DNA of 64,000 bases, from NCBI GenBank assembly GCA_022457155.1, contig JAJGOT010000138.1, forward strand, positions 992,501 through 1,056,500. Direction: 5' to 3'. How positions within the stretch are numbered: the stretch's first letter is position 1; each line of letters begins with the position of its first letter. Below the pieces are notes generated by a model. It was given only the letters and a program-made list of their open reading frames with translations. It was not told where the DNA came from and ran no database searches. Source of the stretch: Cladopsammia gracilis (lineage: Eukaryota; Cnidaria; Anthozoa; Scleractinia; Dendrophylliidae). The translations under genes and the position numbers were made by a program. This document shows positions 25,164-33,062 of the stretch, piece by piece.

Positions 25164-26345
25164 TTTTGCTGCATGTTTATAATATGTAGGAATTGCTAAA
25201 TTAGTAATCTTTTTATTATTCATATTTAGATCTTTATCTGCAGGATTACTTAATTTAGTATCTACATATTCTTTATTTGCAACTTCATGATCAAATGTAG
25301 GTAATTTTGATAAATTAAATATTCGATGATTATTAATATCAATATCATTTTCCATTGGAGAGACTTCTTTACGTGATAAGAAAATATTCTTTACATCATT
25401 ATAGGAAACTAAAGTGTTATAATTTTGTGTTAAATAACTAAAATTTTGTTGCTTACTTTGTACAACATTATAAAGTTCTTTCAAATCAATATTTGCATTT
25501 ATATTTTGCGTATGAGGAATACCACTAATTCTTCCATCAACATATGATTTATTAGCTGCATCTTTATCACTTCTTGGAGTTGTTAAATTTATTATTCTTG
25601 TATTTTTTGCATCATAATATCTTCCTCCATTTAATGTTAAAAAAATACTTTTCCCATAATTCAAAGGAAAAGCATCATTTTCTCCAGCTGCTTGTACATT
25701 AGTTATTGCATGATAATTCATATCAAGATGATCTTCCATTGGATTTTCTTCTTTACGATTTAAGAATATATTATTTGCATCATTATAAGAAATTAAATTA
25801 TTTTGATTTTTATCTAAATAGTTATAATTTTGAGGTTTACTTTGTCTAACATTAAAAAGTTCTTTCAAATTTATATCTTTAGTAACTTCATGAGTATGTG
25901 CAGGTACATTAGGATGATATTTCTTCAAAGTAATCATATTTACAGCTGATAAATCATTATTTTCATCTGTATCCATATTTGTAATTAATTTTCGATTCAT
26001 TTCAATTCCTCCAGGACGAATTATATTATTTCCTCCTAAATCAAGATGACCAGTCATATGATTTGTGCCACTAACAAGAATAACATCAGTAGGATTTGGT
26101 TTTGTTGCTAATCCTGTAACAAGTTGATGTTTAGTTATAGCATCAGAAGAATTAATACCTTCTCCAAGATTTACTAATCGTTTTTGTTCAATATCATAAT
26201 TATTGTTAGCATCCAATTTCATTCCTGTATTTGCATGTATTTCTTGACTGACTTGTCTAATATATTCGTTGATATCAATATTAGTGTATTGATTGATATT
26301 ATTGAATATTCCCATTTTTATTTTATAATTATATTTTTTCATCAA
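25152..26345 (-). CDS. Fibre-like protein, upstream frame with shaft repeats
   Basis: A 397-residue frame starting at ATG 26345. It contains at least four copies of a repeat built on DMNxHxIxNL, then AxNKxYVD, then KELYNVxQSKxQNxxYL. This resembles phage tail-fibre and adenovirus-fibre-like shaft repeats seen in Polinton/adintovirus elements. It overlaps the start of the packaging ATPase frame by 17 nt, so it was probably transcribed with it or from a promoter inside it. It ends six bases after the slippery sequence that joins it to the downstream frame. The role in attachment is inferred. Confidence 0.7.
   Translation of the reverse strand: MMKKYNYKIKMGIFNNINQYTNIDINEYIRQVSQEIHANTGMKLDANNNYDIEQKRLVNLGEGINSSDAITKHQLVTGLATKPNPTDVILVSGTNHMTGHLDLGGNNIIRPGGIEMNRKLITNMDTDENNDLSAVNMITLKKYHPNVPAHTHEVTKDINLKELFNVRQSKPQNYNYLDKNQNNLISYNDANNIFLNRKEENPMEDHLDMNYHAITNVQAAGENDAFPLNYGKSIFLTLNGGRYYDAKNTRIINLTTPRSDKDAANKSYVDGRISGIPHTQNINANIDLKELYNVVQSKQQNFSYLTQNYNTLVSYNDVKNIFLSRKEVSPMENDIDINNHRIFNLSKLPTFDHEVANKEYVDTKLSNPADKDLNMNNKKITNLAIPTYYKHAAKNNM
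25161..25167 (-). promoter_or_regulatory. Possible -1 frameshift site in the fibre gene
   Basis: On - the zero-frame codons are GCA AAA AAC, giving the heptamer A_AAA_AAC in register. The continuation of the fibre repeat is in the -1 frame. A weak imperfect stem (ATGTAGATC with GATCTTCAT, one mismatch, loop about 37 nt) can form 3 nt downstream. A simple one-base deletion in the A-run would look the same. Confidence 0.4.
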
Positions 26346-26955
26346 AATTCTTAGTAACTGATTTTTGTTCTTTATCTAAAAACAAGAATTCATAAGGTCT
26401 AAGTTTATTAAAAAGATTTGGATCAATCAAATTTTCTTTTGCAATAAGATTCAAATGATTTTTACTCACAGGTGGATATAATATCATATGAGAACAATTT
26501 AATCTTAATTTTGAGGGTACATCATAATAACTCTGACTTAGATAAATAGGGCTGATACCATGATGTCTTCCATCAGTATAATGATTTGCTATTTTTTTCT
26601 GAATTCCATCTGTAGCATTAACAAGATCGTCAAATACAACAATTTTTCTATTATCTTCTGGATATTCTGTTGTTTCCATTATATCTTCTGGAAATTCTAA
26701 AACATCATATCCAACTTTTTCACTAATTTTAGACATTATTTTTTTAAGATCTTGTAATTTTTCTTGATTATGATTAGGACCATAATAATAAATTTTATCA
26801 TAGTAAACTAATGGGGATCTTATCATATGCATTAGAGTATTTGTTTTTCCACAACGGGTTTGACCAGCAATAAGCATTCTATAATCTTCATCTAAGAAAT
26901 CACATAGTTTTTTAGACTTTATTTTTTGATTCGAATCGTAATTTGGGATTTTCAT
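26329..26955 (-). CDS. A32/FtsK-like genome-packaging ATPase
   Basis: 208 residues. Walker A is GQTRCGKT (31-38) and Walker B is KIVVFDDLV (104-112). YLSQSYYDVPSKLRLNCSHM near residue 140 fits the arginine/sensor region of the poxvirus A32-like family. These enzymes pump DNA into preformed capsids of double-jelly-roll viruses. The length is typical for Polinton/adintovirus copies, and all visible motifs are intact. It starts at ATG 26955 behind an AT-rich promoter-like stretch shared with the divergent gene at 27038. Confidence 0.92.
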   Translation of the reverse strand: MKIPNYDSNQKIKSKKLCDFLDEDYRMLIAGQTRCGKTNTLMHMIRSPLVYYDKIYYYGPNHNQEKLQDLKKIMSKISEKVGYDVLEFPEDIMETTEYPEDNRKIVVFDDLVNATDGIQKKIANHYTDGRHHGISPIYLSQSYYDVPSKLRLNCSHMILYPPVSKNHLNLIAKENLIDPNLFNKLRPYEFLFLDKEQKSVTKNFDEKI

Positions 26956-27037
26956 ACTTTTTTTTATTATAATGCTAGATAATTGAAATAAAATTAAATG
27001 TTATTTTTACAAATAATTATATAATCTTATAATAAAA
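26956..27037. promoter_or_regulatory. Divergent promoter region
   Basis: 82 nt between the ATPase (-) and the coiled-coil protein (+). The + side has TATATAATCTTATAATAAAA directly before the ATG at 27038. The same string, one A shorter, sits before the major capsid ATG at 29623. Confidence 0.6.
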
Positions 27038-28267
27038 ATGAATTTAGAAAATGTCAAAAAGTATGCAGATTCAGAATATAAAGGATATAAAATATCTAAA
27101 GCTGTTACTGCAGCTAAAAATGAAGTGAAAGACAAAGGTCAAATCCGTGATGTTGTTATGAGTGAATATTTTAAGACATTAAGAGAACCATTAAAAGAAA
27201 CTATTGTTGAACAACAGAAGAAGACAGATAAAAAACAGGATAAAATAATTGAGCAGTTGAAAGAAAATCAACTTGCTTTGACTGGACAGATGATGCAAAA
27301 TCAAAAAGCTATAAAAGAGGGTATACAAGATATTTATACATTAAACCAAGAATTACCTCAATATCAACCAGAAGATGAACCTTCTACATCAAAATCTTTA
27401 GTGGATACTGATACTCAAACTGAAGAAAAAAAAAAACCTTCAACATATGATTTGGATAAAGAACTTAATAACAAAGAATCAATTGATATATTAGAAAAAT
27501 ATGGTTATGAATTACCATCAAAATACTTGGAGAAAGATAGTGAAGAAATTTTTCAAAAAATTGAAGATAGTGAAAAAGAAATCAAAGATTTAAAAATCAA
27601 GAATGTAGCTGATATTGAAATAGATAATATAGGTAGATTAATAGTTAAAGCTAAAGCAACAAATCCTAAACCAGAAACTATTGAAAGAATTAAAAAATTT
27701 AGAATTTTTAATAAATTTGAAAAAAGATTAGAAATGATATTAACAAGTCGTGGATTAAAAACAGGACAACAAGCTTCAGGTATTCGAAGATATAAACAAC
27801 CAAGAAGAAATGCTTATAAAATTCAAAATAATCAATATGGTGGATTAATGATTGATTTACCAAACTTAATGAAAAATTTAAAACTGAATGCTTATCGTGG
27901 TGGTAAATTAATCTATGAAGCAGATGCTGATAAATCTCTTATAAGCCTATTAACAAAGAGATACAATCCTAAAACAAAATATTCAATGAATGCTGTAAAA
28001 ATATTTAATGATTTAAATATGTTAAGTAATATGCCACCTCATAAATCATCAGGAAAATCTAAAATGGTCGGATCAAGTATTACTTATTATCAAGATCCAA
28101 AAGAATTAACAGATAGATTAAAGGTATTAATTGGTTCAATAGCTGCTGGAAATAACTCACCAGTTATAAAAAATGATATTTCACAAATCAATGATGAATT
28201 ATTAAGAATAGAAGCTATTGATAAAAAATTACATGAAAAAATGTATAATAAATGGGTAAAATCTTAG
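27038..28267 (+). CDS. Conserved coiled-coil protein of the viral element
   Basis: 409 residues, no named domain recognised. The N-terminal third is Lys/Glu/Gln-rich with heptads (about 45-95). A Ser/Thr/Asp acidic linker follows (about 115-150). The C-terminal half has GGLMIDLPNLMKNLKLNAYR, then SLLTKRYNPKTKYS and MPPHKSSGKSKM. I recall a similar C-terminal block (LLTKRYNPKxKYS, SGKSK) in uncharacterised proteins of other cnidarian Polinton-like elements. It is the only virion-cluster gene on + at this end. Its 3' end overlaps a hairpin (28267-28296) that also faces the 3' end of the major capsid gene. A structural or scaffold role is a guess. Confidence 0.8.
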   Translation: MNLENVKKYADSEYKGYKISKAVTAAKNEVKDKGQIRDVVMSEYFKTLREPLKETIVEQQKKTDKKQDKIIEQLKENQLALTGQMMQNQKAIKEGIQDIYTLNQELPQYQPEDEPSTSKSLVDTDTQTEEKKKPSTYDLDKELNNKESIDILEKYGYELPSKYLEKDSEEIFQKIEDSEKEIKDLKIKNVADIEIDNIGRLIVKAKATNPKPETIERIKKFRIFNKFEKRLEMILTSRGLKTGQQASGIRRYKQPRRNAYKIQNNQYGGLMIDLPNLMKNLKLNAYRGGKLIYEADADKSLISLLTKRYNPKTKYSMNAVKIFNDLNMLSNMPPHKSSGKSKMVGSSITYYQDPKELTDRLKVLIGSIAAGNNSPVIKNDISQINDELLRIEAIDKKLHEKMYNKWVKS

Positions 28268-28296
28268 ATTTTAATACTTCAATTAGTATTAAAATC
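28267..28296. terminator. Hairpin between convergent genes
   Basis: GATTTTAATACT pairs perfectly with AGTATTAAAATC (12 bp, 6-nt loop). It starts on the last base of the + gene stop codon and is followed by A8. It lies between two convergent 3' ends. Confidence 0.65.
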
Positions 28297-28318
28297 AAAA
28301 AAAAGATTATATAACTTT

Positions 28319-29623
28319 TTATGCTTTTATAAGCATTTTTCCAGATGAAGTGTATAATTCAATTTCTTTTTCATGTAAAACCAAAGCATTCAATGTATAA
28401 TTCGTTGGATTAGCACCACTCAACTCATATCTAAAAGTTAGTGAAACAACGCCATTTTTTACATCTTCATCTTGATTTCTAAGATCAAAATACAAAATCC
28501 CAAAAAGATTTTTGAAATTTGCTCTATCAATTATTGGTCCACTTAGTAAATCATTATAAGCTGAAGAATATGACATTAATGTTCGATAAAGTCTTGATTC
28601 TTCTTTTGATGACATTTCTAATTGAGGATAGTATATACTATTATTTACTTCTAATTGTGCTCTACTAAAATTACGATTATTTGCACCAATACTGAATGTT
28701 TTAAAAGTGAAAATATTTTGTTCCTGATTTCCATAACTTGCTGTAGGTACCACCCATATGAAAACATGTCTTGGTCTTCTAATTCCTGTAGTTATACGAA
28801 AGTAACTATTTATTGATGATGTTTGTAATATTTCACTATGTTCTCTCAAGTAAGTCCACTTTTTTGGTTTTAAATAATCATTAAGATACAACTCCGATCC
28901 ATCTCCATTAAAAATAATTTTTGGACACCACAATCGTAAATTAGTGATGATGACTTTTGAATCTGGAGCAGCATTTTTTCTGAAAATAATATTATTATCT
29001 TCTTCTAGTTTTAATAAAATATTCATTTTGATATTAGGATGAAGATTATTTTTGAAAGCTGCAAAATAACTATATAAATTCAGAGGAATTGAAAAAACAG
29101 TTTCACTTGCAGCATCTGTTAATATTTTCCGTCTAACAAAACCTTCATTTCTTAATGGTTGATTAGCTCTACCTTCTGTAGTTCCTGTAGATGTATCTAT
29201 ATAGAAAAATTGATCTTGACCAATTGTATCCGCATAACTTTTAGTATATTTCAAAAGAGATAAAACATTTGATGTTTCATTAGCTCTTGTATTATTATAC
29301 ACAGTTATTCCATTACATTCAACTTGGATTTCATTAATGAAAGTATGACCATTAGTTGTGGTACAATCTTGGTTGCCATTATTAGCTCCTGCTGCTATTC
29401 CAGTTGCACTATCAGCAAGAGTTACAAGTTTAAACTTAACTTCTAAATAAGCATTATACCAATCAATTGGATTAGCTTCTGATGAATTATCAACTGTGAA
29501 TCTATAATTATCCTTTACTTGTCTATTATTATTTGCAATATTATCATTCAATGGTGTTTCTAAATCATAATAAGTATATTCATATCTCTTTACTAAATTC
29601 GGGCTTCTAAAATTTCCATTCAT
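28319..29623 (-). CDS. Major capsid protein, double jelly-roll
   Basis: 434 residues. Recognised from features typical of Polinton/adintovirus major capsid proteins: the N-terminal RYEYTYYDLETPL and DWYNAYLEVKFKL, the central LHPNIKMNILLKLEEDNNII, and the strongly conserved RRPRHVFIWVVPTA near residue 280 followed by LEVNNSIYYPQLE. These proteins form trimeric capsomers of icosahedral virions. The frame is intact, with ATG next to a TATATAATCTTATAATAAA motif. Together with the ATPase, penton and protease it completes the set of morphogenesis genes. Confidence 0.9.
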   Translation of the reverse strand: MNGNFRSPNLVKRYEYTYYDLETPLNDNIANNNRQVKDNYRFTVDNSSEANPIDWYNAYLEVKFKLVTLADSATGIAAGANNGNQDCTTTNGHTFINEIQVECNGITVYNNTRANETSNVLSLLKYTKSYADTIGQDQFFYIDTSTGTTEGRANQPLRNEGFVRRKILTDAASETVFSIPLNLYSYFAAFKNNLHPNIKMNILLKLEEDNNIIFRKNAAPDSKVIITNLRLWCPKIIFNGDGSELYLNDYLKPKKWTYLREHSEILQTSSINSYFRITTGIRRPRHVFIWVVPTASYGNQEQNIFTFKTFSIGANNRNFSRAQLEVNNSIYYPQLEMSSKEESRLYRTLMSYSSAYNDLLSGPIIDRANFKNLFGILYFDLRNQDEDVKNGVVSLTFRYELSGANPTNYTLNALVLHEKEIELYTSSGKMLIKA

Positions 29624-29652
29624 TTTATTATAAGATTATATAAAAATTTTTT
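29624..29652 (-). promoter_or_regulatory. Major capsid promoter motif
   Basis: On -, TATATAATCTTATAATAAA ends directly before ATG 29623. It matches the motif before the + gene at 27038 and resembles those before the penton (TATATAAGTTATTAAATAAA) and minor protein (TATATAATTCATTAAATAAA) genes. Confidence 0.6.
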
Positions 29653-30090
29653 TTAAAGAAGATCTTTATAAACATCTTTGACATAAGAATATTTATCATT
29701 ATTTTTTTGTAAAAGTTTAACAATTTTTTCACCTTTATTTTCTTTCGGTGGATTTTCTTTTTGTGGTATTACATAATCTTGAATTTCAGGAATAAGATCT
29801 TCTGGTATAGTTTCAATTTCAAGTTTCTTCTCTTTCTTTTTTGTTGATTTAGGTTTAGGTTTTAATTTATCATAAATCGTTTCACCAATTAATTGTCCAG
29901 TTTTCTCACCAATCTTTTCAGAACCTTTTTCTACAAATTTTTCTGCTGCTTTTGAAGCAAGTTTAGATGCAGTTTTTCCAGTAAGTTTAGCTCCAATATT
30001 ACTCAATACATCAAAAACACCACCACCTTTTGTCTCTGTATCTGTATAATAATCTTCACCAGTATCATAATTTCTTATTCGTCTTTCCAT
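29653..30090 (-). CDS. Small basic virion/core-like protein
   Basis: 145 residues. After a short N-terminus comes a glycine stretch (KGGGVFDVLSNIG), an Ala/Lys-rich amphipathic segment (KLTGKTASKLASKAAEKF, about 35-70), then a Lys/Pro/Glu-rich tail. Such proteins sit beside the capsid genes of Polintons and adintoviruses and have been likened to adenovirus core or membrane-active proteins (pX/pVI type). That comparison rests on composition and position. It is probably a protease substrate. Confidence 0.6.
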   Translation of the reverse strand: MERRIRNYDTGEDYYTDTETKGGGVFDVLSNIGAKLTGKTASKLASKAAEKFVEKGSEKIGEKTGQLIGETIYDKLKPKPKSTKKKEKKLEIETIPEDLIPEIQDYVIPQKENPPKENKGEKIVKLLQKNNDKYSYVKDVYKDLL

Positions 30091-30108
30091 TTTTATTTAT
30101 ACAATTTA

Positions 30109-30870
30109 TTATTTTCTTTCACCAATAACAACAGTCAAACTTATATCAATATCATTCAAATCAACTTCTCTATCTTGGTCATCTGTAATATAAAATTTCA
30201 CTTCAAAAATTTCATTTCTATTTATTCTATTCCATAAGTAATTTATAGGTTGAATTTCAAATGGTAATGATCTTGTTTTTGTATTAGTTGAAAATGAGTA
30301 TAATACATTTGACCGTTTTCCTGAGATAATACTATCAGATAATAAACTAGTTCTAATATATAAATTATCAATATCATTACTAATATTAGGAAAATTCTTT
30401 CCATATGCATTCTTCTTTAAAACTTTCTTTTCAAATCCTAATAATTTACCAAAATTACCACTATTGGAAAAATCAATGTAATAATTTTCATTTAGTGCAA
30501 TAAATACTTTATATGTTGTAAGATCAAAAAGAATATTAATACCATAATTTTCTGTATTTCCAAGTTTACCAATTCTTTTTTGAATAAGAGTATTTATATC
30601 TTGATAATCATAAATACCTGATGGAAATACAATTGTTATATAAGTTTTACCTTTATCTTTTGATATTTTCAATTCATTGTTTTGATATTCAGGTCTAATA
30701 TTATGCCAACTAGCAGTCATAGAAAGATGGTCTAATGCTAAATAATGAGTAGTGTTTGGATCCAATTTCAATTCAGGAGTAAATTTTAAAGTAAAATTAC
30801 CTGGTTTATTTGATGGATTTTGTTTTTTAGCATCAAGACTTTTAAAAACTAATACTCTATTCTGAATCAT
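30109..30870 (-). CDS. Minor capsid (penton-like) protein
   Basis: 253 residues. Begins VLVFKSLDAKKQN, then GNFTLKFTPELKLDPNTTHY and ALDHLSMTASWHNIRPEY. The middle has YDYQDINTLIQKRI and LLGFEKKVLKKNAYG. The pattern of an N-terminal FTxxFxPxLxLxPxxxYxxAL motif with the GFxKxVxxK block is that of the single-jelly-roll penton proteins of Polinton/adintovirus elements, which occupy the capsid vertices. Intact. It starts at ATG 30870, next to a TATATAAGTTATTAAATAAA promoter-like string, directly after the protease stop at 30884. Confidence 0.85.
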   Translation of the reverse strand: MIQNRVLVFKSLDAKKQNPSNKPGNFTLKFTPELKLDPNTTHYLALDHLSMTASWHNIRPEYQNNELKISKDKGKTYITIVFPSGIYDYQDINTLIQKRIGKLGNTENYGINILFDLTTYKVFIALNENYYIDFSNSGNFGKLLGFEKKVLKKNAYGKNFPNISNDIDNLYIRTSLLSDSIISGKRSNVLYSFSTNTKTRSLPFEIQPINYLWNRINRNEIFEVKFYITDDQDREVDLNDIDISLTVVIGERK

Positions 30871-30883
30871 TTTATTTAATAAC

Positions 30884-31402
30884 TTATATAAAATAATTTT
30901 TTATAAACTTTTCATTATAATCCTGATCATCAATTTTAAAAACTTTTAAAAGATCGTAAAAAGATTTCTTATAAATATTATCAAGAAAATATAAACAGTA
31001 ATAACCACATCTAACAGAATAGATATCTTGAATTGGATAACCTTTATTATAAATAAAACCTAGGTTTAATCTTTTTGCATGTTCTATAATTTCTAATGGT
31101 GGTGGAAGTGAAAAAGAATCGAAATAGTAAATATATGGTGGTTTTATGAATTCTGCAACCCAATGAGTTCCTTGTCCTACTTTATCATCAAGATTAATTA
31201 TACAACATCCTTTTTCATGAAAATGATCAATTGAGTCTCTAGAAAAAATTCCTTTAAAATTTGGTATCTTAAGATAATCTATATATTCTAAAAGATCAAA
31301 ATTACTGAGAGGAATATCTTTGAAAATAGGTTTTAAAGTATTGCTCCTAATACTGGAATTTGGTTGAATGGACTGTTCGGTCCTAGTAATAATCCTTGTC
31401 CT
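30884..31402 (-). CDS. Adenain-like maturation cysteine protease (no ATG)
   Basis: A 172-codon open frame with no methionine at all. Counting from base 31402, the catalytic set of adenovirus protease is visible: His80 in GTHWVAEF, Asp95 in YYFDSFSLPPP, Gln125 in YPIQD and Cys132 in VRCGYYCLYFL. The Gln-to-Cys spacing of seven equals that of adenain as I recall it. N-terminal IPLSNFDLLEYI and NFKGIFSRD are family-like. The frame is -1 relative to the upstream minor virion gene. A TAA in this frame lies just before that gene's A12 run, so it opens exactly at the run. It overlaps the upstream gene by 70 nt. Expression would need -1 slippage at A12, a non-AUG start, or splicing. Confidence 0.85.
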   Translation of the reverse strand, partial: RTRIITRTEQSIQPNSSIRSNTLKPIFKDIPLSNFDLLEYIDYLKIPNFKGIFSRDSIDHFHEKGCCIINLDDKVGQGTHWVAEFIKPPYIYYFDSFSLPPPLEIIEHAKRLNLGFIYNKGYPIQDIYSVRCGYYCLYFLDNIYKKSFYDLLKVFKIDDQDYNEKFIKNYFI

Positions 31403-32169
31403 TTTTTTTTTTTACCTTTCCCTTGTTGTTCCCATGTTCCAAAAAATGGAGGTGGTTGATAAGGTATCATTCCTGGTCTAGCACTTACTTGTAATCCTTT
31501 TCCTTTTCCTGCTATTGGTACTTGTAATCCTTTTCCTTTTCCTTTTCCTGTTTTTGGAACTTGTAATCCTTTTCCAAATATTTTTGATGCTAATTCTATA
31601 GCCATAGGAATACCAATTGCAGCTAGAGTACCTAAAAATCCTCCTTCAATTTGTCTTTGTGTTGGTTTAAAATATAATGCTCCACGTTTTTGTATAGCTT
31701 TACTTAAATCATCAATTTGTTTTTTTGATAATTCTTTTTTAAGACTCATCAATTTAGATAAATATTCAGATGGAATATTAATTCCTTTACCAAAAATTTT
31801 ATCAATTCCAAGTGATCCTAATGCTGTTAAAGCACCCTGAGCAAGTGCTGGAGCTGCTTTACTAGCTGCTTTTGCAGCCATTGGAAGAACTTTTGAACCT
31901 ATTGAAATAAGAGATCCAAACAAACTTCCACCTTCTTTTACTACTTTTCTAATTTGTGTTTTTGTTATTTTGATATCAGAACCAACTCCATTAGTTTTAG
32001 CTTTATTAAGTTTATTAATTTGTGTTTTTGTCAACATTAATTCATCTGATCCAACTAAATTATTTTTAGTAATTCTTAAAGTAATCTCTGATCTATCCTT
32101 ATAAGCTTTTGCTAATTTTTTTAATTGAGATTCAGATAATTTTAATTTGTATGGAAAATAATTCGTCAT
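31333..32169 (-). CDS. Minor virion protein with hydrophobic and GKGK-rich segments
   Basis: 278 residues. The N-terminus has three related blocks of the type LSESQLKKLAKA and LTKTQINKLNKA/ITKTQIRKV, each preceding a Gly/Ser patch. An Ala-rich hydrophobic helix (MAAKAASKAAPALAQGALTA) follows, then a second LSKKQIDDLSKAI block, and a Gly/Lys repeat (KGKGKGLQVP type) near 205-235. It ends LGPNSPFNQIPVLGAIL, an ending I recall from core proteins of Polinton-like elements. Function unknown; a membrane-active or DNA-condensing role has been suggested for similar proteins. The A12 run lies 23 sense codons before its stop. Confidence 0.75.
   Translation of the reverse strand: MTNYFPYKLKLSESQLKKLAKAYKDRSEITLRITKNNLVGSDELMLTKTQINKLNKAKTNGVGSDIKITKTQIRKVVKEGGSLFGSLISIGSKVLPMAAKAASKAAPALAQGALTALGSLGIDKIFGKGINIPSEYLSKLMSLKKELSKKQIDDLSKAIQKRGALYFKPTQRQIEGGFLGTLAAIGIPMAIELASKIFGKGLQVPKTGKGKGKGLQVPIAGKGKGLQVSARPGMIPYQPPPFFGTWEQQGKGKKKKGQGLLLGPNSPFNQIPVLGAIL
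31402..31413 (-). promoter_or_regulatory. A12 slippery run at minor protein/protease junction
   Basis: On - the upstream gene reads four in-frame AAA codons here. A -1 slip leads straight into the protease frame. A short hairpin (GGAC-6 nt-GTCC) lies 18 nt downstream, so structural support is weak. RNA polymerase slippage is another possibility. Confidence 0.5.
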
Positions 32170-32238
32170 TCTTTTTTATTTAATGAATTATATAAAAAGT
32201 GTAAAAGTTAAATTTTTTTTATCTAAATATATAATAAA

Positions 32239-32391
32239 ATGAAATCTTATTGTGTGAAAGAAAAAAAACAAACAGAATGTGTGAAACCAGAAGGTTATCA
32301 AACTGCTAAAAATGGAAGAAAAATGTATTGGTGTACTTGTGCTTCTTGTGGAATAAAAAAAACACGATTTGTTAAGAAACAGGGAAACTAA
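32239..32391 (+). CDS. Small Zn-ribbon protein, first frame of the PLA2-integrase run
   Basis: 50 residues from ATG 32239, preceded by ATCTAAATATATAATAAA. It has CVKEKKQTEC and WCTCASCGIKKTRFVKK, two pairs of cysteines that could bind one Zn ion. I recall similar N-terminal CVK...KNGR...CxxCG...KTRFV segments fused to, or next to, PLA2-domain proteins in other Polinton-like elements. Its stop TAA directly follows the in-frame heptamer G_GGA_AAC. The PLA2 frame lies at -1, so this may be both a small stand-alone protein and the N-terminus of a longer product. Confidence 0.75.
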   Translation: MKSYCVKEKKQTECVKPEGYQTAKNGRKMYWCTCASCGIKKTRFVKKQGN

Positions 32392-32441
32392 TTCAGCCTT
32401 CTTCTTCACAAGCACAAGAAGGAGAAGGCTTGGGTGAATTA
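32382..32441 (+). promoter_or_regulatory. Predicted -1 ribosomal frameshift signal 1 (Zn to PLA2)
   Basis: Heptamer GGGAAAC at 32382-32388 in the register G_GGA_AAC, then stop TAA. A 6-nt spacer (32389-32394) is followed by a 13-bp stem, 32395-32407 with 32418-32430, one G-U pair, 10-nt loop. The spacer itself can pair with 32436-32441 as a second, outer 6-bp stem across a 5-nt bulge. GGGAAAC is an established retroviral frameshift heptamer. The downstream PLA2 frame is -1 and has no ATG near its start. Confidence 0.8.
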
Positions 32442-33062
32442 GCATTAACAGGTTTAACTCATGCTTTACCTTGGTTAGGTAAAAAAACAGTAGAAATGGG
32501 ACGATATGGTATATCTGAAGCTATGAGAAATAAAAACTTACAGAAAAAAGCAATTAATTATGGATTAAATAAATTAACTCCAATGATTCAAGATGTTGGT
32601 AGTAAAGCATTGGATGAAATATCAACAAAAATAAGACCAAAATTAAAATATAAAACAAATAGAAAAGATCTAGACCAAGGAGGTAGTGTAGATATTCATA
32701 GCCTCATTGGAAAATTGCCAAAACCAAAAGGTGGTTGGACTCCTGGAGAATATAAGTACATGGGTCCGTATAACCCTTTGAATGAACAATTAAGATATGA
32801 TCCTGAAACAGGTGAAGTATTAGAATGGATGGTTAAACCATATAATAAAGTAGATGAAATTGCTGCTTATCATGATATATGTTATGATATGGGAAAAAAT
32901 AAGAATGAATGTGATAGGCAAATGGTTAAATCTTTAGATCAGATTCCATACGGTGAAATACCGAAATGGGGTCAAACAGCGAGATTTATTATAAATACTA
33001 AACAGAAACTTGGTTTGGGTTTACCAAAGAAGACAAAATCAAAAAACGTAAAGCGGCGTTGA
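32388..33062 (+). CDS. PLA2-domain protein (parvovirus/adintovirus VP type)
   Basis: In the -1 frame after the heptamer; no ATG before the conserved part. The N-terminal half is conserved in the family (ALPWLGKKTVEMGRYG, then GLNKLTPMIQDVG), then GGWTPGEYKYMGPYNPL. The PLA2 core is VDEIAAYHDICYDMG with the catalytic His-Asp pair, followed by the Cys/Asp of NECDRQMV. Such domains breach endosomal membranes in parvovirus VP1, and similar ones occur in adintoviruses. The C-terminus is basic (TKSKNVKRR). It ends TGA at 33060-33062, thirteen bases after the second heptamer. Confidence 0.85.
   Translation, partial: LIQPSSSQAQEGEGLGELALTGLTHALPWLGKKTVEMGRYGISEAMRNKNLQKKAINYGLNKLTPMIQDVGSKALDEISTKIRPKLKYKTNRKDLDQGGSVDIHSLIGKLPKPKGGWTPGEYKYMGPYNPLNEQLRYDPETGEVLEWMVKPYNKVDEIAAYHDICYDMGKNKNECDRQMVKSLDQIPYGEIPKWGQTARFIINTKQKLGLGLPKKTKSKNVKRR

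Noticed and set aside
32188..32445. 85-codon open frame on - with hydrophobic residues
   Set aside because: It is the antisense of the Zn-ribbon/PLA2 junction and looks membrane-like only because of AT-rich sequence.
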